From assembly GCF_900156695.1 (NCBI RefSeq), contig NZ_FTOM01000001.1, positions 248,001 through 312,000 of the forward strand: a DNA stretch of 64,000 nucleotides, read 5' to 3'. Positions within the stretch are counted from its first letter, which is position 1. The number at the start of each line of letters is the position of its first letter. Origin of the DNA: Phaeovulum vinaykumarii (GTDB lineage Bacteria; Pseudomonadota; Alphaproteobacteria; Rhodobacterales; Rhodobacteraceae). A program made the translations under genes and the position numbers. Positions 48,199-57,060 of this stretch are shown here, piece by piece. The notes beneath the pieces are model-generated. The model was not told the DNA's origin, searched no databases, and saw only the letters and a program-made list of their open reading frames with translations.

Positions 48199-49263
48199 AT
48201 GACGGCCTCTGACCCCACCCGCCCCGCGCGCGCCCATCTGCGCCTGCAAGACCTGCTGCGCGACGGCCTTGCGCCGGGGGAAGATGCGGGCCTTCTGGCG
48301 CAGGCCGATGCCCGCTTTGCCGTCCGCCTGACGCCCGAAATGCGCGCAGCCCTGGCCCACCCCGGCGACGGGGTGGCCGCGCAATTCGTGCCCCGCGCGG
48401 CCGAGCTGATCGCCCATCCCGACGACCTTCCCGACCCGATCGGGGACGCCGCCCATGCCCCCGTGCCGGGGCTGACCCATCGCTACCCCGACCGCGCCAT
48501 CCTGCATGTGACGCAAACCTGCGATGTGCATTGCCGGTTCTGCTTTCGCCGCGAGACGGTGGGGGGATCAGGCCCCCTGCCCGCCGCCGATCTGGACCGC
48601 GCGCTGGGCTATATCGCCGCCACGCCCCAGCTTTCCGAAATCATCCTGACCGGGGGCGATCCGCTGACCCTGTCGCCGCGGCGGCTGGGCGGGATTCTTG
48701 CGCGGCTTTCCGAGATCGCCCATGTCGCCACGCTGCGCATCCATTCGCGCGTGCCGGTGGTGGCGCCGGGGCGGATCGACGCGGGGCTGATCGCGGCCCT
48801 TCGCGGCGCGCGGCCGGCGCTGTGGCTGGTGGTGCACACCAACCACGCCCAGGAGCTGACCCCGCCCGCACGCGCCGCGCTGGCGCGGCTGTCCGACGCC
48901 GGTGTGCCGCTTCTGTCGCAATCGGTGCTGCTGCGCGGGGTCAATGACACGCCCGCGGCGCTGGCCACGCTCTTTCGCACGCTGCTGGCCTGCCGGGTGA
49001 AGCCCTATTATCTGCATCATTGTGACCTGGCCCCCGGCACCGCGCATTTCCGCACCACGCTGGCAGAGGGCCGCGCGCTGATGGCCGCCTTGCGCGGCCG
49101 GATCAGCGGCACCGCGCTGCCCCGCTATGTGCTCGACATTCCCGGCGGCCACGGCAAGGTGCCGATCACCGCCGATCACGTCGCGCCAGGGGACCGGCCG
49201 GGCCTGTGGCGCGTGACCGACTGGCAGGGCCGCGTGCACGATTACGCCGACCCCGATGCCTGA
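48199..49263 (+). CDS. Radical SAM protein of the lysine 2,3-aminomutase (KamA/EpmB) family
   Basis: A 354-residue radical SAM enzyme. The [4Fe-4S] site is Cys108, Cys112 and Cys115 (CDVHCRFC). LTGGDPLTLSPRRL and the PYYLHHCDLAPGTAHFRT segment fit the KamA/EpmB family, which uses SAM and PLP to move an amino group. The usual PLP lysine lies near LDIPGGHGKVP. Either true lysine 2,3-aminomutase or the EF-P-modifying EpmB type is possible; the length fits EpmB-like. A TTG at 48163 overlaps the uvrC stop; the ATG at 48199 is preferred. Confidence 0.85.
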   Translation: MTASDPTRPARAHLRLQDLLRDGLAPGEDAGLLAQADARFAVRLTPEMRAALAHPGDGVAAQFVPRAAELIAHPDDLPDPIGDAAHAPVPGLTHRYPDRAILHVTQTCDVHCRFCFRRETVGGSGPLPAADLDRALGYIAATPQLSEIILTGGDPLTLSPRRLGGILARLSEIAHVATLRIHSRVPVVAPGRIDAGLIAALRGARPALWLVVHTNHAQELTPPARAALARLSDAGVPLLSQSVLLRGVNDTPAALATLFRTLLACRVKPYYLHHCDLAPGTAHFRTTLAEGRALMAALRGRISGTALPRYVLDIPGGHGKVPITADHVAPGDRPGLWRVTDWQGRVHDYADPDA

Positions 49264-49381
49264 TCCGGGGCCCGCGCGCGGCACCGGCCCCACCCCGCGG
49301 CGGCATGACGCCGCGCCAGCCCCCGCGACTTGGCCGCACGCCCCCTTCCCTCGGCCGCAGAGGAGGGCTAATCTCCGCGCC

Positions 49382-50104
49382 ATGAGATGGACGCTCCCCA
49401 ATATCCTGACGGTCCTGCGCCTGCTCGCCGCTCCCGGCGTGGCGGTGATGTTCCTTTACTTCCAGCGCCCCTGGGCCGATTGGTTCGCGCTGGCGCTGTT
49501 CATCTCGGCCGCGATCACCGATTGGTTCGACGGCTATCTGGCGCGCGCCTGGGGCCAGGAAAGCCGCTTTGGCGCCATGCTCGACCCCATCGCCGACAAG
49601 GCCATGGTGGTGATCGCCATCGTCGTCATCACCGGCTATTCGGGCATGAACCCCTGGCTGATCCTGCCCGCCACGGTGATCCTGTTCCGCGAGGTCTTCG
49701 TGTCCGGCCTGCGTGAATTCCTGGGCGCCGAGGCCGGCCGGCTCAAGGTCACGAAACTGGCCAAGTGGAAGACCACGCTCCAGATGGTGGCCATTGCCAT
49801 CCTGTTCCTGGGGCTGGGGCTCGAATATCTCGAGGGGATCGCCATGCGCGGCATGACCCCCGATGAATATGCCGCCGCGGTCAGCGCCGGGCTGGCCGAT
49901 CCGGTGCGCAGCTGCGGCACGCGCGATTGCGCCTCGCTGGCGTCGCTGGCCGGGCTGGGGCTGATCTGGGTGGCGGCGCTGCTGACGCTGATCACCGGGC
50001 TTGATTATTTCGTGAAGTCGCTGCCCTTCCTGCGCGATCCCGCCCCCGAACCGGCCGCCAAGCCCGCCGCCGACCCTGCCAAGACGGATGCGGGCCGCGG
50101 ATGA
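49382..50104 (+). CDS. pgsA: CDP-diacylglycerol--glycerol-3-phosphate 3-phosphatidyltransferase
   Basis: A 240-residue membrane enzyme for phosphatidylglycerol-phosphate synthesis. The CDP-alcohol motif is complete: DG at 50-51, AR at 54-55, G64, D68 and D72. About five membrane spans; a loop with three Cys (RSCGTRDCASL) is inserted before the last span and a Pro/Ala/Lys tail ends the protein. The stop overlaps moaD (ATGA). A uvrC-pgsA-moaD-moaE order is common in related bacteria. Confidence 0.95.
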   Translation: MRWTLPNILTVLRLLAAPGVAVMFLYFQRPWADWFALALFISAAITDWFDGYLARAWGQESRFGAMLDPIADKAMVVIAIVVITGYSGMNPWLILPATVILFREVFVSGLREFLGAEAGRLKVTKLAKWKTTLQMVAIAILFLGLGLEYLEGIAMRGMTPDEYAAAVSAGLADPVRSCGTRDCASLASLAGLGLIWVAALLTLITGLDYFVKSLPFLRDPAPEPAAKPAADPAKTDAGRG

Positions 50105-50352
50105 TCGAGGTGCTCTATTTCGCCTGGCTGCGCGAGCGGATCGGCACCGGCGCCGAGCAGATCGAGACGACCGCCCCCGATGTCGCCGCGTTGATCGCCG
50201 AACTGAAGACCCGCAGCCCCGGCCATGCGCTGGCCTTCGCCGATCCGGGCGCGCTGCGCGTCGCGCTGGATCAGGAGCTGGCCGACAGCCTGGCCGCGCC
50301 GCTTGCCGGCGTGCGCGAGGTGGCCTTCTTCCCGCCGATGACGGGCGGCTGA
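50101..50352 (+). CDS. moaD: Molybdopterin synthase small subunit (sulfur carrier)
   Basis: An 83-residue ubiquitin-fold sulfur carrier. It ends in the diagnostic Gly-Gly (PPMTGG), whose C-terminus is thiocarboxylated and hands sulfur to precursor Z. Other family features are the N-terminal EVLYFAWLRERIG. It is coupled to pgsA (ATGA overlap) and shares one base with moaE (TGATG). Confidence 0.96.
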   Translation: MIEVLYFAWLRERIGTGAEQIETTAPDVAALIAELKTRSPGHALAFADPGALRVALDQELADSLAAPLAGVREVAFFPPMTGG

Positions 50353-50795
50353 TGCTGCGGCTCCAGTCCGAGCCCTTCGCACCGGGCGCCGCGCTGGATG
50401 CCTTTGTCACCGCCCATCCCGGCGCCGGCGCCGTGGTCAGCTTCACCGGCCATGTCCGCGACGAGGGCGGCCGGCTGGTCGCGCTGGAGATCGAGCATTA
50501 CCCCGGCATGGCCCGCCGCGCGATCGAGGCGCAGATGACCGCGGCCCGCGCGCGCTGGGGTCTGTCGGGCGTGCAGGTCATCCACCGCTTCGGCACGATC
50601 CCCGCGGGCGGGCCGATCGTGATGGTGGCCACCGCCGCGCCGCATCGCGCCGCCGCCTTCGAGGCCGCCGAATTCCTGATGGATCATCTGAAGTCCCGCG
50701 CCCCCTTCTGGAAGCGCGAGATCACCGCCGACGGCCCCGGACCTTGGGTCGAGGCGCGCGCCACGGACGAGGGCGCGCTGGACCGCTGGCGCTGA
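50352..50795 (+). CDS. moaE: Molybdopterin synthase catalytic subunit
   Basis: A 147-residue large subunit. Typical MoaE segments: AVVSFTGHVRDEGG, LEIEHYPGMAR, and DHLKSRAPFWKRE with the active-site lysines. Together with MoaD it forms the heterotetrameric synthase that converts cyclic pyranopterin monophosphate to molybdopterin. The ATG begins on the last base of moaD. A bidirectional hairpin terminator follows. Confidence 0.97.
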   Translation: MLRLQSEPFAPGAALDAFVTAHPGAGAVVSFTGHVRDEGGRLVALEIEHYPGMARRAIEAQMTAARARWGLSGVQVIHRFGTIPAGGPIVMVATAAPHRAAAFEAAEFLMDHLKSRAPFWKREITADGPGPWVEARATDEGALDRWR

Positions 50796-50830
50796 GCCCC
50801 CTTCATTCTTCCGACATTCAGACATGAAAA

Positions 50831-50856
50831 AGCGGCGGAAACCCCGCCGCTTCCTT
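50831..50856. terminator. Bidirectional terminator after moaE
   Basis: Arms AGCGGCGG (50831-50838) and CCGCCGCT (50844-50851) with loop AAACC, then TCCTTT on the plus strand. On the minus strand the stem is followed by TTTTT, so it can also end the convergent FAD-oxidoreductase gene. It stands 35 bases after the moaE stop. Confidence 0.8.
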
Positions 50857-50888
50857 TCATTTCACGACATTTCGGGGCCGCACGGGCG

Positions 50889-51959
50889 TCAGAGGTTGTC
50901 CTCGACGCGGAAGCCCGCGGGGATCTCGTCGCGCCCGTCCAGCACCAGATCGGCCATGGCCTCGGCGACCTTCGGCGCCATGCCGAAGCCGATCTTGAAG
51001 CCGCCATTGGCCACGAAATGGCCCGCCCGCTCGGGCCAGGGGCCCAGCATCGGCGCCATGGTGCGCGCGCGCGGCCGCACCCCGGCCCAGCGTTCGATCA
51101 CCCGCGCCTCGGCCAGGTCGGGGCACATCTCGCGGGCGCGTTCGATCAGCGTCTCGAGCTGGCCATCGGTGCTGGTCGGGTCGTCGAAGGCCCGCTCGGA
51201 GGTCGAGCCGATCGCCACCGTCCCATTGGCATGGGGCACGATCAAAAGCCCGTCGGCAAAGATCTGCGGCGCGGCCCCGGCGTCATGCTCCAGAAGCGCC
51301 GACTGCCCCTTGACGCCATTGCCCACCGTGCGCGCGAAGGCCACCGACAATTCGGCCAGCCCCTGCACGCCGGTCGCATGGATCACGGCGCCTTCCTCGG
51401 GGGTGTTCATCGCCGCGTCGCCCTCGACGATCTGGCCGCCCAGCGCGCGGATCGCGGCCGCCAAAGCCAGACCCGCGGCGCGCGGATTGGCGCGCCCCGA
51501 CAGCGTGTCGTGGATGACCAGCCCGGTGGGCGATTTCGGCACGAGGCCCGAAAATTCCTCGGCCCGCGCGATGCGCCAGGCGAAATCCGTCCCCCAATGT
51601 TCCGCCGCACCCAGCGCGCGCGCCTCGGCCAGCGCCACCGCCGCCTGATCGGCCAGGGGTTGCAGACGGCCCACGCGGGCATAGCCGGGGTTTTCGCCGC
51701 CCGCCGCGGCCACATCGGCCCAGAAGGCATCGGCCATCGCCAGGGCCTCGAACTGGAACTGCTTCTTGGGGTTCCATTGCTCGGGCACATGCGGGGCCAG
51801 CATCCCCACCAGCCCCCCCGAGGAGCCCGCGCCCAGCTCTGCCGTGTCGATCACGCGCACGCGCGCGCCGCGGCGCGCACAGCCATAGGCGCAGGCCAGG
51901 CCGAACACGCCCCCCCCACGCACCGTCACGTCAAAACCGCTGCGAATGCCAGTTGCCAT
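50889..51959 (-). CDS. FAD-dependent amine oxidase of the DAO family
   Basis: A 356-residue D-amino-acid-oxidase-fold flavoprotein. The N-terminal dinucleotide motif is RGGGVFGLACAYG (14-26), followed by ARVRVIDTAELG. The C-terminal FAD segment reads WAGVRPRARTMAPMLGPWPER and ANGGFKIGFGMAPKVAEAMA. Family members include glycine oxidase (ThiO), D-amino acid dehydrogenase and the oxidase half of MnmC. Its divergent neighbour, 52 bases away, is the methyltransferase half of MnmC, so MnmC(o)-like function is a real possibility. No thiamine genes are near. Confidence 0.85.
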   Translation of the reverse strand: MATGIRSGFDVTVRGGGVFGLACAYGCARRGARVRVIDTAELGAGSSGGLVGMLAPHVPEQWNPKKQFQFEALAMADAFWADVAAAGGENPGYARVGRLQPLADQAAVALAEARALGAAEHWGTDFAWRIARAEEFSGLVPKSPTGLVIHDTLSGRANPRAAGLALAAAIRALGGQIVEGDAAMNTPEEGAVIHATGVQGLAELSVAFARTVGNGVKGQSALLEHDAGAAPQIFADGLLIVPHANGTVAIGSTSERAFDDPTSTDGQLETLIERAREMCPDLAEARVIERWAGVRPRARTMAPMLGPWPERAGHFVANGGFKIGFGMAPKVAEAMADLVLDGRDEIPAGFRVEDNL

Positions 51960-52011
51960 TGCCTCGCCCCTTCGTCATGTTCTGCCCATCTTCTCCGGGG
52001 GTTTAGACCAG

Positions 52012-52776
52012 ATGAGCCGCGCCGACCAGAGCGCTGAAACGCCGCCCTGTGCGACCGCCGAAAGCCCCCGCGACCCGGCGGTGGCCGATCTGGACTGGCG
52101 CGGGGCGCTGCCGGTCTCGACCCGCTTCGAGGATCCGTATTTCAGCCTCGACAACGGGCTGGCCGAAACCCGCCATGTCTTTCTGGCGGGCAACGACCTG
52201 CCGGCGCGTCTGGCGCCCGGCTTTCAGGTCGCCGAGCTGGGCTTTGGCACCGGGCTCAACATGCTGGCGCTGGCGCTGGCCACACCCGCCGACGCCCGCC
52301 CCGTGCGCTTCACCTCCTTCGAGGCCTTCCCGATGCGCGCGGCCGACATCGCCCGCGCCCTGACCGCCTTTCCCGAGGCCCGCGCCATCGCCGATCCGTT
52401 CCTGGCGGCCTGGGACACGCCCCTGCCCGACGACGGCATCCGCCGCTTCGATCTGGGCGCGCTTGCCGTCGAGGTGATCCTGGGCGACGCGCGCGCCACG
52501 CTGCCGCGCTGGCCGGGGCGGGCCGATGCCTGGTTCCTGGACGGCTTCGCCCCGGCGAAGAACCCCGAACTCTGGGCGCCCGATCTGATGGCCGAGGTCG
52601 CCCGCCACACCGCCCCACGGGGCAGTTTCGCCACCTATACCGCCGCCGGTGCGGTGCGACGCGCGCTGGCCGAGGCGGGCTTTGCCGTCGAACGCATCCC
52701 CGGTTTCGGGCGCAAGCGCCACATGAGCCGCGGCCGCCTGACCGCCGCCCCTGCCCACGGGATGCCCCCCGCATGA
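52012..52776 (+). CDS. mnmD: tRNA (5-methylaminomethyl-2-thiouridine)(34)-methyltransferase MnmD
   Basis: A 254-residue SAM-dependent methyltransferase corresponding to the N-terminal half of E. coli MnmC. The SAM motif is ELGFGTGLNM, with AWFLDGFAPAKNPELW as the second signature. The start at 52012 follows the usual SRADQ-type N-terminus; an upstream ATG would overlap the divergent oxidoreductase. The reaction is the last methylation of mnm5s2U at wobble position 34. It overlaps the following permease gene by four bases. Confidence 0.93.
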   Translation: MSRADQSAETPPCATAESPRDPAVADLDWRGALPVSTRFEDPYFSLDNGLAETRHVFLAGNDLPARLAPGFQVAELGFGTGLNMLALALATPADARPVRFTSFEAFPMRAADIARALTAFPEARAIADPFLAAWDTPLPDDGIRRFDLGALAVEVILGDARATLPRWPGRADAWFLDGFAPAKNPELWAPDLMAEVARHTAPRGSFATYTAAGAVRRALAEAGFAVERIPGFGRKRHMSRGRLTAAPAHGMPPA

Positions 52777-53657
52777 GCCAGACCGACAGCCGCGCCCCCC
52801 TGCGAGGTATCGTGATGATGGCCGGGGCGATGGCGATCTTTGCGCTTCAGGACGGGATCTCGCGGCATCTGGCGGCGGTGGCCAATGTCTACATGGTGGT
52901 GATGATCCGCTATTGGGTCTTTGCGCTCTTCGTCGTGATGCTGGCGGCGCGCAGCCCCGGCGGGCTGGGCCGGGCGGTGCGTTCGGGCATGCCGCGAGTG
53001 CAGGCCTTGCGCGCGATCGTTCTGGTGGTCGAGGTGCTGGTGATGATCCAGGGCTTCGTGATCCTGGGTCTGGTCGAAAGCCACGCCGTCTTTGCCGCCT
53101 ATCCGCTGATGATCGCGGCGCTGTCCGGCCCGATCCTGGGCGAGCATGTCGGCTGGCGGCGCTGGAGCGCGATCGGCGTGGGCTTCGCGGGTGTGCTGGT
53201 GATCTTGCAACCGGGGGTGCGCGTCTTCGATCCGGCGGCGCTGATCCCGCTGGCGGCGGCGCTTCTCTTTGCGCTCTATGGCCTTCTGACGCGCTATGTC
53301 GCGCGCGCCGACGATGCGATGGTGTCCTTTTTCTGGACCGGGACGCTGGGCGCGCTGGCCGCCACCGCCGCGGGCATCTGGTTTCTCGAACCGCTGGCCG
53401 CGGTCGATTGGGTCTGGATGGCGCTTTTGTGCGCCACCTCGACCGCCGCGCATTGGATGCTGATCCGCGCCTACGAGATCGCCGAGGCCAGCGCCATCCA
53501 GCCCTTTGCCTATCTGCAACTTGTCTTCATTGCCGTGATCGGCACCACGATCTTCGGCGAGACCCTGCGCCCCGAACTGGTGGTCGGCGCCGCGATGGTG
53601 GTGGGGGCGGGTCTCTTCACCCTGTGGCGGGCGCGCAAGCGGGCCGAAGGGGGTTGA
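52773..53657 (+). CDS. DMT-superfamily (EamA) permease
   Basis: A 294-residue inner-membrane protein with ten predicted spans arranged as two EamA repeats. Repeat 1 ends around ALSGPILGEHVGWRRW and repeat 2 around TTIFGETLRPELVVGAAM, each with the conserved glutamate and gap. Substrate unknown; members export metabolites or amino acids. It is coupled to mnmD by an ATGA overlap, though this does not prove a shared function. Confidence 0.9.
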   Translation: MSQTDSRAPLRGIVMMAGAMAIFALQDGISRHLAAVANVYMVVMIRYWVFALFVVMLAARSPGGLGRAVRSGMPRVQALRAIVLVVEVLVMIQGFVILGLVESHAVFAAYPLMIAALSGPILGEHVGWRRWSAIGVGFAGVLVILQPGVRVFDPAALIPLAAALLFALYGLLTRYVARADDAMVSFFWTGTLGALAATAAGIWFLEPLAAVDWVWMALLCATSTAAHWMLIRAYEIAEASAIQPFAYLQLVFIAVIGTTIFGETLRPELVVGAAMVVGAGLFTLWRARKRAEGG

Positions 53658-53737
53658 TCCCAATTCGCTTTTCTTTTGCCGGCCATTGGCCTAAACCGAT
53701 CCAATCTGCGGGATGAGCCCGCGCGAAAGATGTTGAG

Positions 53738-54892
53738 ATGCAGCTGATTGACACGACCGAGGCGCTTGCAGCCTTCTGCGCGGCCGCGAAGGCCGAGCCC
53801 TATGTGACGGTGGACACCGAATTCCTGCGCGAGCGCACCTACTGGTCCAAGCTCTGTCTGGTGCAGATGGCCCTTCCGGGCAAGGACGGCGCGGCGGTTC
53901 TGGTCGATCCGCTGGCCGAGGGCATCTCGCTGGCGCCGCTCTACGAACTTTTCGCGCATGAAGCCACGGTCAAGGTGTTCCACGCCGCGCGCCAGGATCT
54001 CGAGATCTTCTTCGTCGATGCCGGCGTCTTCCCGCGCCCGCTGTTCGACACCCAGATCGCGGCGATGGTCTGCGGCTTCGGCGAACAGGTCGGTTATGAA
54101 ACCCTGGTGCGCAAGATCGCCAAGGCCAATCTCGACAAGACCTCGCGCTTCACCGATTGGTCGCGCCGCCCGCTCTCCGAGGCGCAGCTGGCCTATGCGC
54201 TGGCCGATGTCACCCATCTGCGCGTGATCTATGAATTCCTGTCGCAGGAGCTGCAACGCTCGGGCCGGCAGAAATGGGTCGAGGAAGAGGAAGCGATCCT
54301 TCTCGCCCCCGAAACCTACATCACCCGCCCCGAGGACGCCTGGCAGCGGGTCAAGACGCGCTCGTCCTCGTCGCGGTTCCTGGCGATCGTGCGCGAATTG
54401 GCGCGCTTCCGCGAAGCCCATGCGCAGGCCCGCAACATCCCGCGCGCGCGCGTCTTCAAGGATGACGCCCTGCTGGAGCTGGCCTCGACCCGGCCGCAGA
54501 GCCCCGAGGATCTGAGCCGCCAGCGGCTCCTTCTGCGCGAGGCCCGTCGCGGCGAGATCGCCGAAGGGATCCTGGCTGCCGTGGCCGCGGGGCTGGCGGT
54601 CCCGAACGAGGATTGCCCGCGCCTGCCGCAGGCCCGCCAGCTTCAGGTGGATACCGCGCTGGCCGACCTTTTGCGCGTGCTGCTGAAGGCGAAATCCGAG
54701 GAAACCGGCGTGGCCGCCAAGCTGATCGCCACCTCATCGGATCTGGATGCGATCGCGGCGGGGCGGCGCGATGTGGCCGCGCTGACCGGCTGGCGCCAGG
54801 AGGTCTTCGGCGCCGATGCGCTGCGTCTGGTCAAGGGCGAGATCGCGCTGTCGGCCCGCGGCGGCGCGGTGCGGGTGGTCCAGACCGACTGA
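53738..54892 (+). CDS. rnd: Ribonuclease D
   Basis: A 384-residue 3'-5' exoribonuclease of the DEDDy class. Catalytic acidic residues: Asp26 and Glu28 in VDTEFLRE, the Asp in FHAARQDLEIF, and the Tyr/Asp in AYALADVTHL. Two HRDC-like helical domains follow (around QARNIPRARVFKDDALLELA and later). Standard length. Involved in tRNA and other small RNA 3' maturation. An 80-base gap precedes it and a lipoprotein gene converges on it. Confidence 0.95.
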   Translation: MQLIDTTEALAAFCAAAKAEPYVTVDTEFLRERTYWSKLCLVQMALPGKDGAAVLVDPLAEGISLAPLYELFAHEATVKVFHAARQDLEIFFVDAGVFPRPLFDTQIAAMVCGFGEQVGYETLVRKIAKANLDKTSRFTDWSRRPLSEAQLAYALADVTHLRVIYEFLSQELQRSGRQKWVEEEEAILLAPETYITRPEDAWQRVKTRSSSSRFLAIVRELARFREAHAQARNIPRARVFKDDALLELASTRPQSPEDLSRQRLLLREARRGEIAEGILAAVAAGLAVPNEDCPRLPQARQLQVDTALADLLRVLLKAKSEETGVAAKLIATSSDLDAIAAGRRDVAALTGWRQEVFGADALRLVKGEIALSARGGAVRVVQTD

Positions 54893-54924
54893 GCCCCCCT
54901 CCCCCGGCGCGGTGCGGCGGCGGC

Positions 54925-55518
54925 TCAGCGCCGCGCGCTGCGGGCGTTCTCGGCCCCGGTCACGGTGATCGTGTTCACGCCCGCAAGTTCCTGGTGTGAC
55001 AGGAAAAGACCCGCGGTGATCTCGCGCGAGGCGTCGGTCGAGACGCGGCGCGCGGCCGGGCTGTCCTTGGGCGGCGGCGCGGCGATGAAGCGGATCACCA
55101 TCTTGCCCCCCTCGGAGCCGGCCTTGCCGGTCGGCCCCAGGATCTGCGGCAGCAATTCGGGCGCCCACCAGCCTTGCGTCGGCATGACCGCCCGCGCGGT
55201 GACCACGGCGCCGCCATGCACCGGCCCGACCTCGAGCGCGGTGATCCGCCCGGCCAGGTCGCGCCCGTTCAGGCGCAGCTCATCGAGCGTGGGTTCGGAT
55301 TGTTCGACCGGTTCGGCATCTTCCGAACTCCCGAACCAGTTGAACGGGTTGACCTTGCTGCTCCGGATACGGCCACAGCCCGGCACGGCCAGCGCCAGCC
55401 CCGCCAGAAGCCCCAGCCCCAGCGCCCGACGGCCCAGCACCGGGCCTGCCGTCTGCGTTTCGATCGCGGACCGGGCCTCGCTGCCGGCGGCCTGTTTCGA
55501 ACCAGAAATCGCTCGCAT
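54925..55518 (-). CDS. Putative lipoprotein of unknown function
   Basis: A 197-residue protein. The N-terminus has a hydrophobic stretch (LGLGLLAGLALAVPGCG) with a lipobox-like PGC; the proline at -2 is unusual. The mature part is well ordered (LRLNGRDLAGRITALEVGPV; ARAVMPTQGWWAPELLPQIL) and ends with a HQELAGVNTITVTG stretch. No family recognised. It stands alone, converging with rnd and divergent from sufE. Confidence 0.7.
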   Translation of the reverse strand: MRAISGSKQAAGSEARSAIETQTAGPVLGRRALGLGLLAGLALAVPGCGRIRSSKVNPFNWFGSSEDAEPVEQSEPTLDELRLNGRDLAGRITALEVGPVHGGAVVTARAVMPTQGWWAPELLPQILGPTGKAGSEGGKMVIRFIAAPPPKDSPAARRVSTDASREITAGLFLSHQELAGVNTITVTGAENARSARR

Positions 55519-55666
55519 CTTCGCCTCTTCGTCCCCGCGATGCCGCCAAGTGCTGCACCTTTCCCATTTGGGTAGCCCAAAGCCGGACAATTGAAAAGCC
55601 CGCCTCTGGACCCGGCCCGCCCGCGGGGCTAGCACTGGGGCCAGACCCGGACCCGGAGGAAACGCC

Positions 55667-56098
55667 ATGGCCACGCCCGCATTCGAAGATATCGTCGAAA
55701 CCTTTGAATTTCTCGACGATTGGGAAGACCGCTACCGCCATGTCATCGAGATCGGCAAGGCGATGCCCCCGCTCGACGAGGCCTTCCGCGTGCCCGCCAC
55801 CAAGGTCGAGGGCTGCGCCAGCCAGGTCTGGCTGCTGCCGCAGATCGAGGGCACGGGCCCCGCGGCGCGCTTCGATTTCGCCGGGGAAAGCGATGCGATG
55901 ATCGTGCGCGGGCTGATTGCGGTGCTGCATGCGCTTTATGCGGGGCTGAGCGTGACCGAGGTGCTGGCCGTCGATGCCGGGGCCGAGCTGAAGCGGCTGG
56001 GCCTTGACGAACATCTGTCGGCCCAGCGCTCGAACGGCGTGCGCGCCATGATCGAGCGCATCCGTCTTCTGGCGCAGGAGGTGGCCGCCGCGGCCTGA
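55667..56098 (+). CDS. sufE: SufE family Fe-S sulfur-transfer protein
   Basis: A 143-residue SufE. The active Cys is Cys50 in KVEGCASQVW. Typical family text follows: GESDAMIVRGLIAVLHALYAGLS and AQRSNGVRAMIERI. It takes sulfur from the SufS desulfurase and passes it to the Fe-S scaffold. No other suf gene is in the window; the ErpA/IscA-type gene nearby at 57.1-57.4 kb suggests a shared theme only. AGGAAACG-type ribosome binding lies before the ATG. Confidence 0.94.
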   Translation: MATPAFEDIVETFEFLDDWEDRYRHVIEIGKAMPPLDEAFRVPATKVEGCASQVWLLPQIEGTGPAARFDFAGESDAMIVRGLIAVLHALYAGLSVTEVLAVDAGAELKRLGLDEHLSAQRSNGVRAMIERIRLLAQEVAAAA

Positions 56099-56111
56099 GC
56101 CGCGCGCCGCC

Positions 56112-56894
56112 TCAGAGGTCCAGCTCGACCCAGACCGGCACGTGATCCGAGGGTTTGTCGCGGCCGCGCTGGTCGCGGTCGATCCCGGCGCCGGTCAGAC
56201 GGTCGGCGGCCTGCGGCGACAGCAACAGATGGTCGATGCGAATGCCGTTGTTGCGCGGCCAGGCGCCGGCCTGATAATCCCAGAAGCTGTAGAGCCCGGC
56301 GCTGCCGTCGCGCTCGCGCAGCCCGTCGCGCCAGCCGTCGTTGAGAATGCGCCGGAAGGCGGCGCGGCTTTCGGGGCGGGCCAGCGCGTCCTCGGTCCAG
56401 GCTTCGGGGCGGGCGGCGTCATCGTCGGTGGGAATGACGTTGTAATCGCCCGCCATCACCACCGGCATCTCGAGCGCGCGCAGCTCGGCCGCCCGCGCCC
56501 GCATCCGTTCCATCCACGCCAGCTTGTAGTCGAACTTGGGCCCCGGCGCGGGGTTGCCGTTGGGCAGATAGAGCCCGGCCAGCCGCACCACGCCCTTCTC
56601 GCCCTCGACATCGGCCTCGATCCAGCGGGCCTGCTCGTCGGCGTCATCGCCGGGCAGGCCGCGGCTGATCGCATCGAGCGGCAGCCGCGACAGGAGCGCA
56701 ACGCCGTTATAGCTTTTCTGGCCGTGGGTCTCGACGCGGTAGCCCAGATCCTCGAAGGGGCCGGCGGGAAAGCCCTCGTCCACGGTCTTGATCTCCTGGA
56801 GCGCGACCACATCGGGGCGCGCCTCGGCCAGCCATTCGGCCAGCTGCCCGGCGCGTGCCTTGATGCCGTTGATGTTGAAACTGGCGATCTTCAT
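56112..56894 (-). CDS. xth: Exodeoxyribonuclease III
   Basis: A 260-residue Mg-dependent AP endonuclease/3'-exonuclease. Family motifs in order: FNINGIKAR near the N-terminus, LQEIKTVDEGFP, YNGVALLSR, GDYNVIPTD, and C-terminal IRIDHLLLS and KPSDHVPVW. The ATG at 56894 is chosen because GGAAGGAG lies six bases upstream; one at 56900 would have no spacing. It converges with sufE. Confidence 0.95.
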   Translation of the reverse strand: MKIASFNINGIKARAGQLAEWLAEARPDVVALQEIKTVDEGFPAGPFEDLGYRVETHGQKSYNGVALLSRLPLDAISRGLPGDDADEQARWIEADVEGEKGVVRLAGLYLPNGNPAPGPKFDYKLAWMERMRARAAELRALEMPVVMAGDYNVIPTDDDAARPEAWTEDALARPESRAAFRRILNDGWRDGLRERDGSAGLYSFWDYQAGAWPRNNGIRIDHLLLSPQAADRLTGAGIDRDQRGRDKPSDHVPVWVELDL

Positions 56895-57060
56895 CGGCAT
56901 CTCCTTCCGGCGGGCCCCCTGCGCCCCCCGGTTCTAGGCCGCCGCGCTCGCGCTGCCAAGCGCGCGAAGGGGCAAGGGGCGCGCAGGTTGCAAAAGGGAA
57001 AGACGCAGCCCTTGCCCGCGGGCGCAGGCTGCGGGGAATGTTGCGAAAGCGCAGGCGGGC

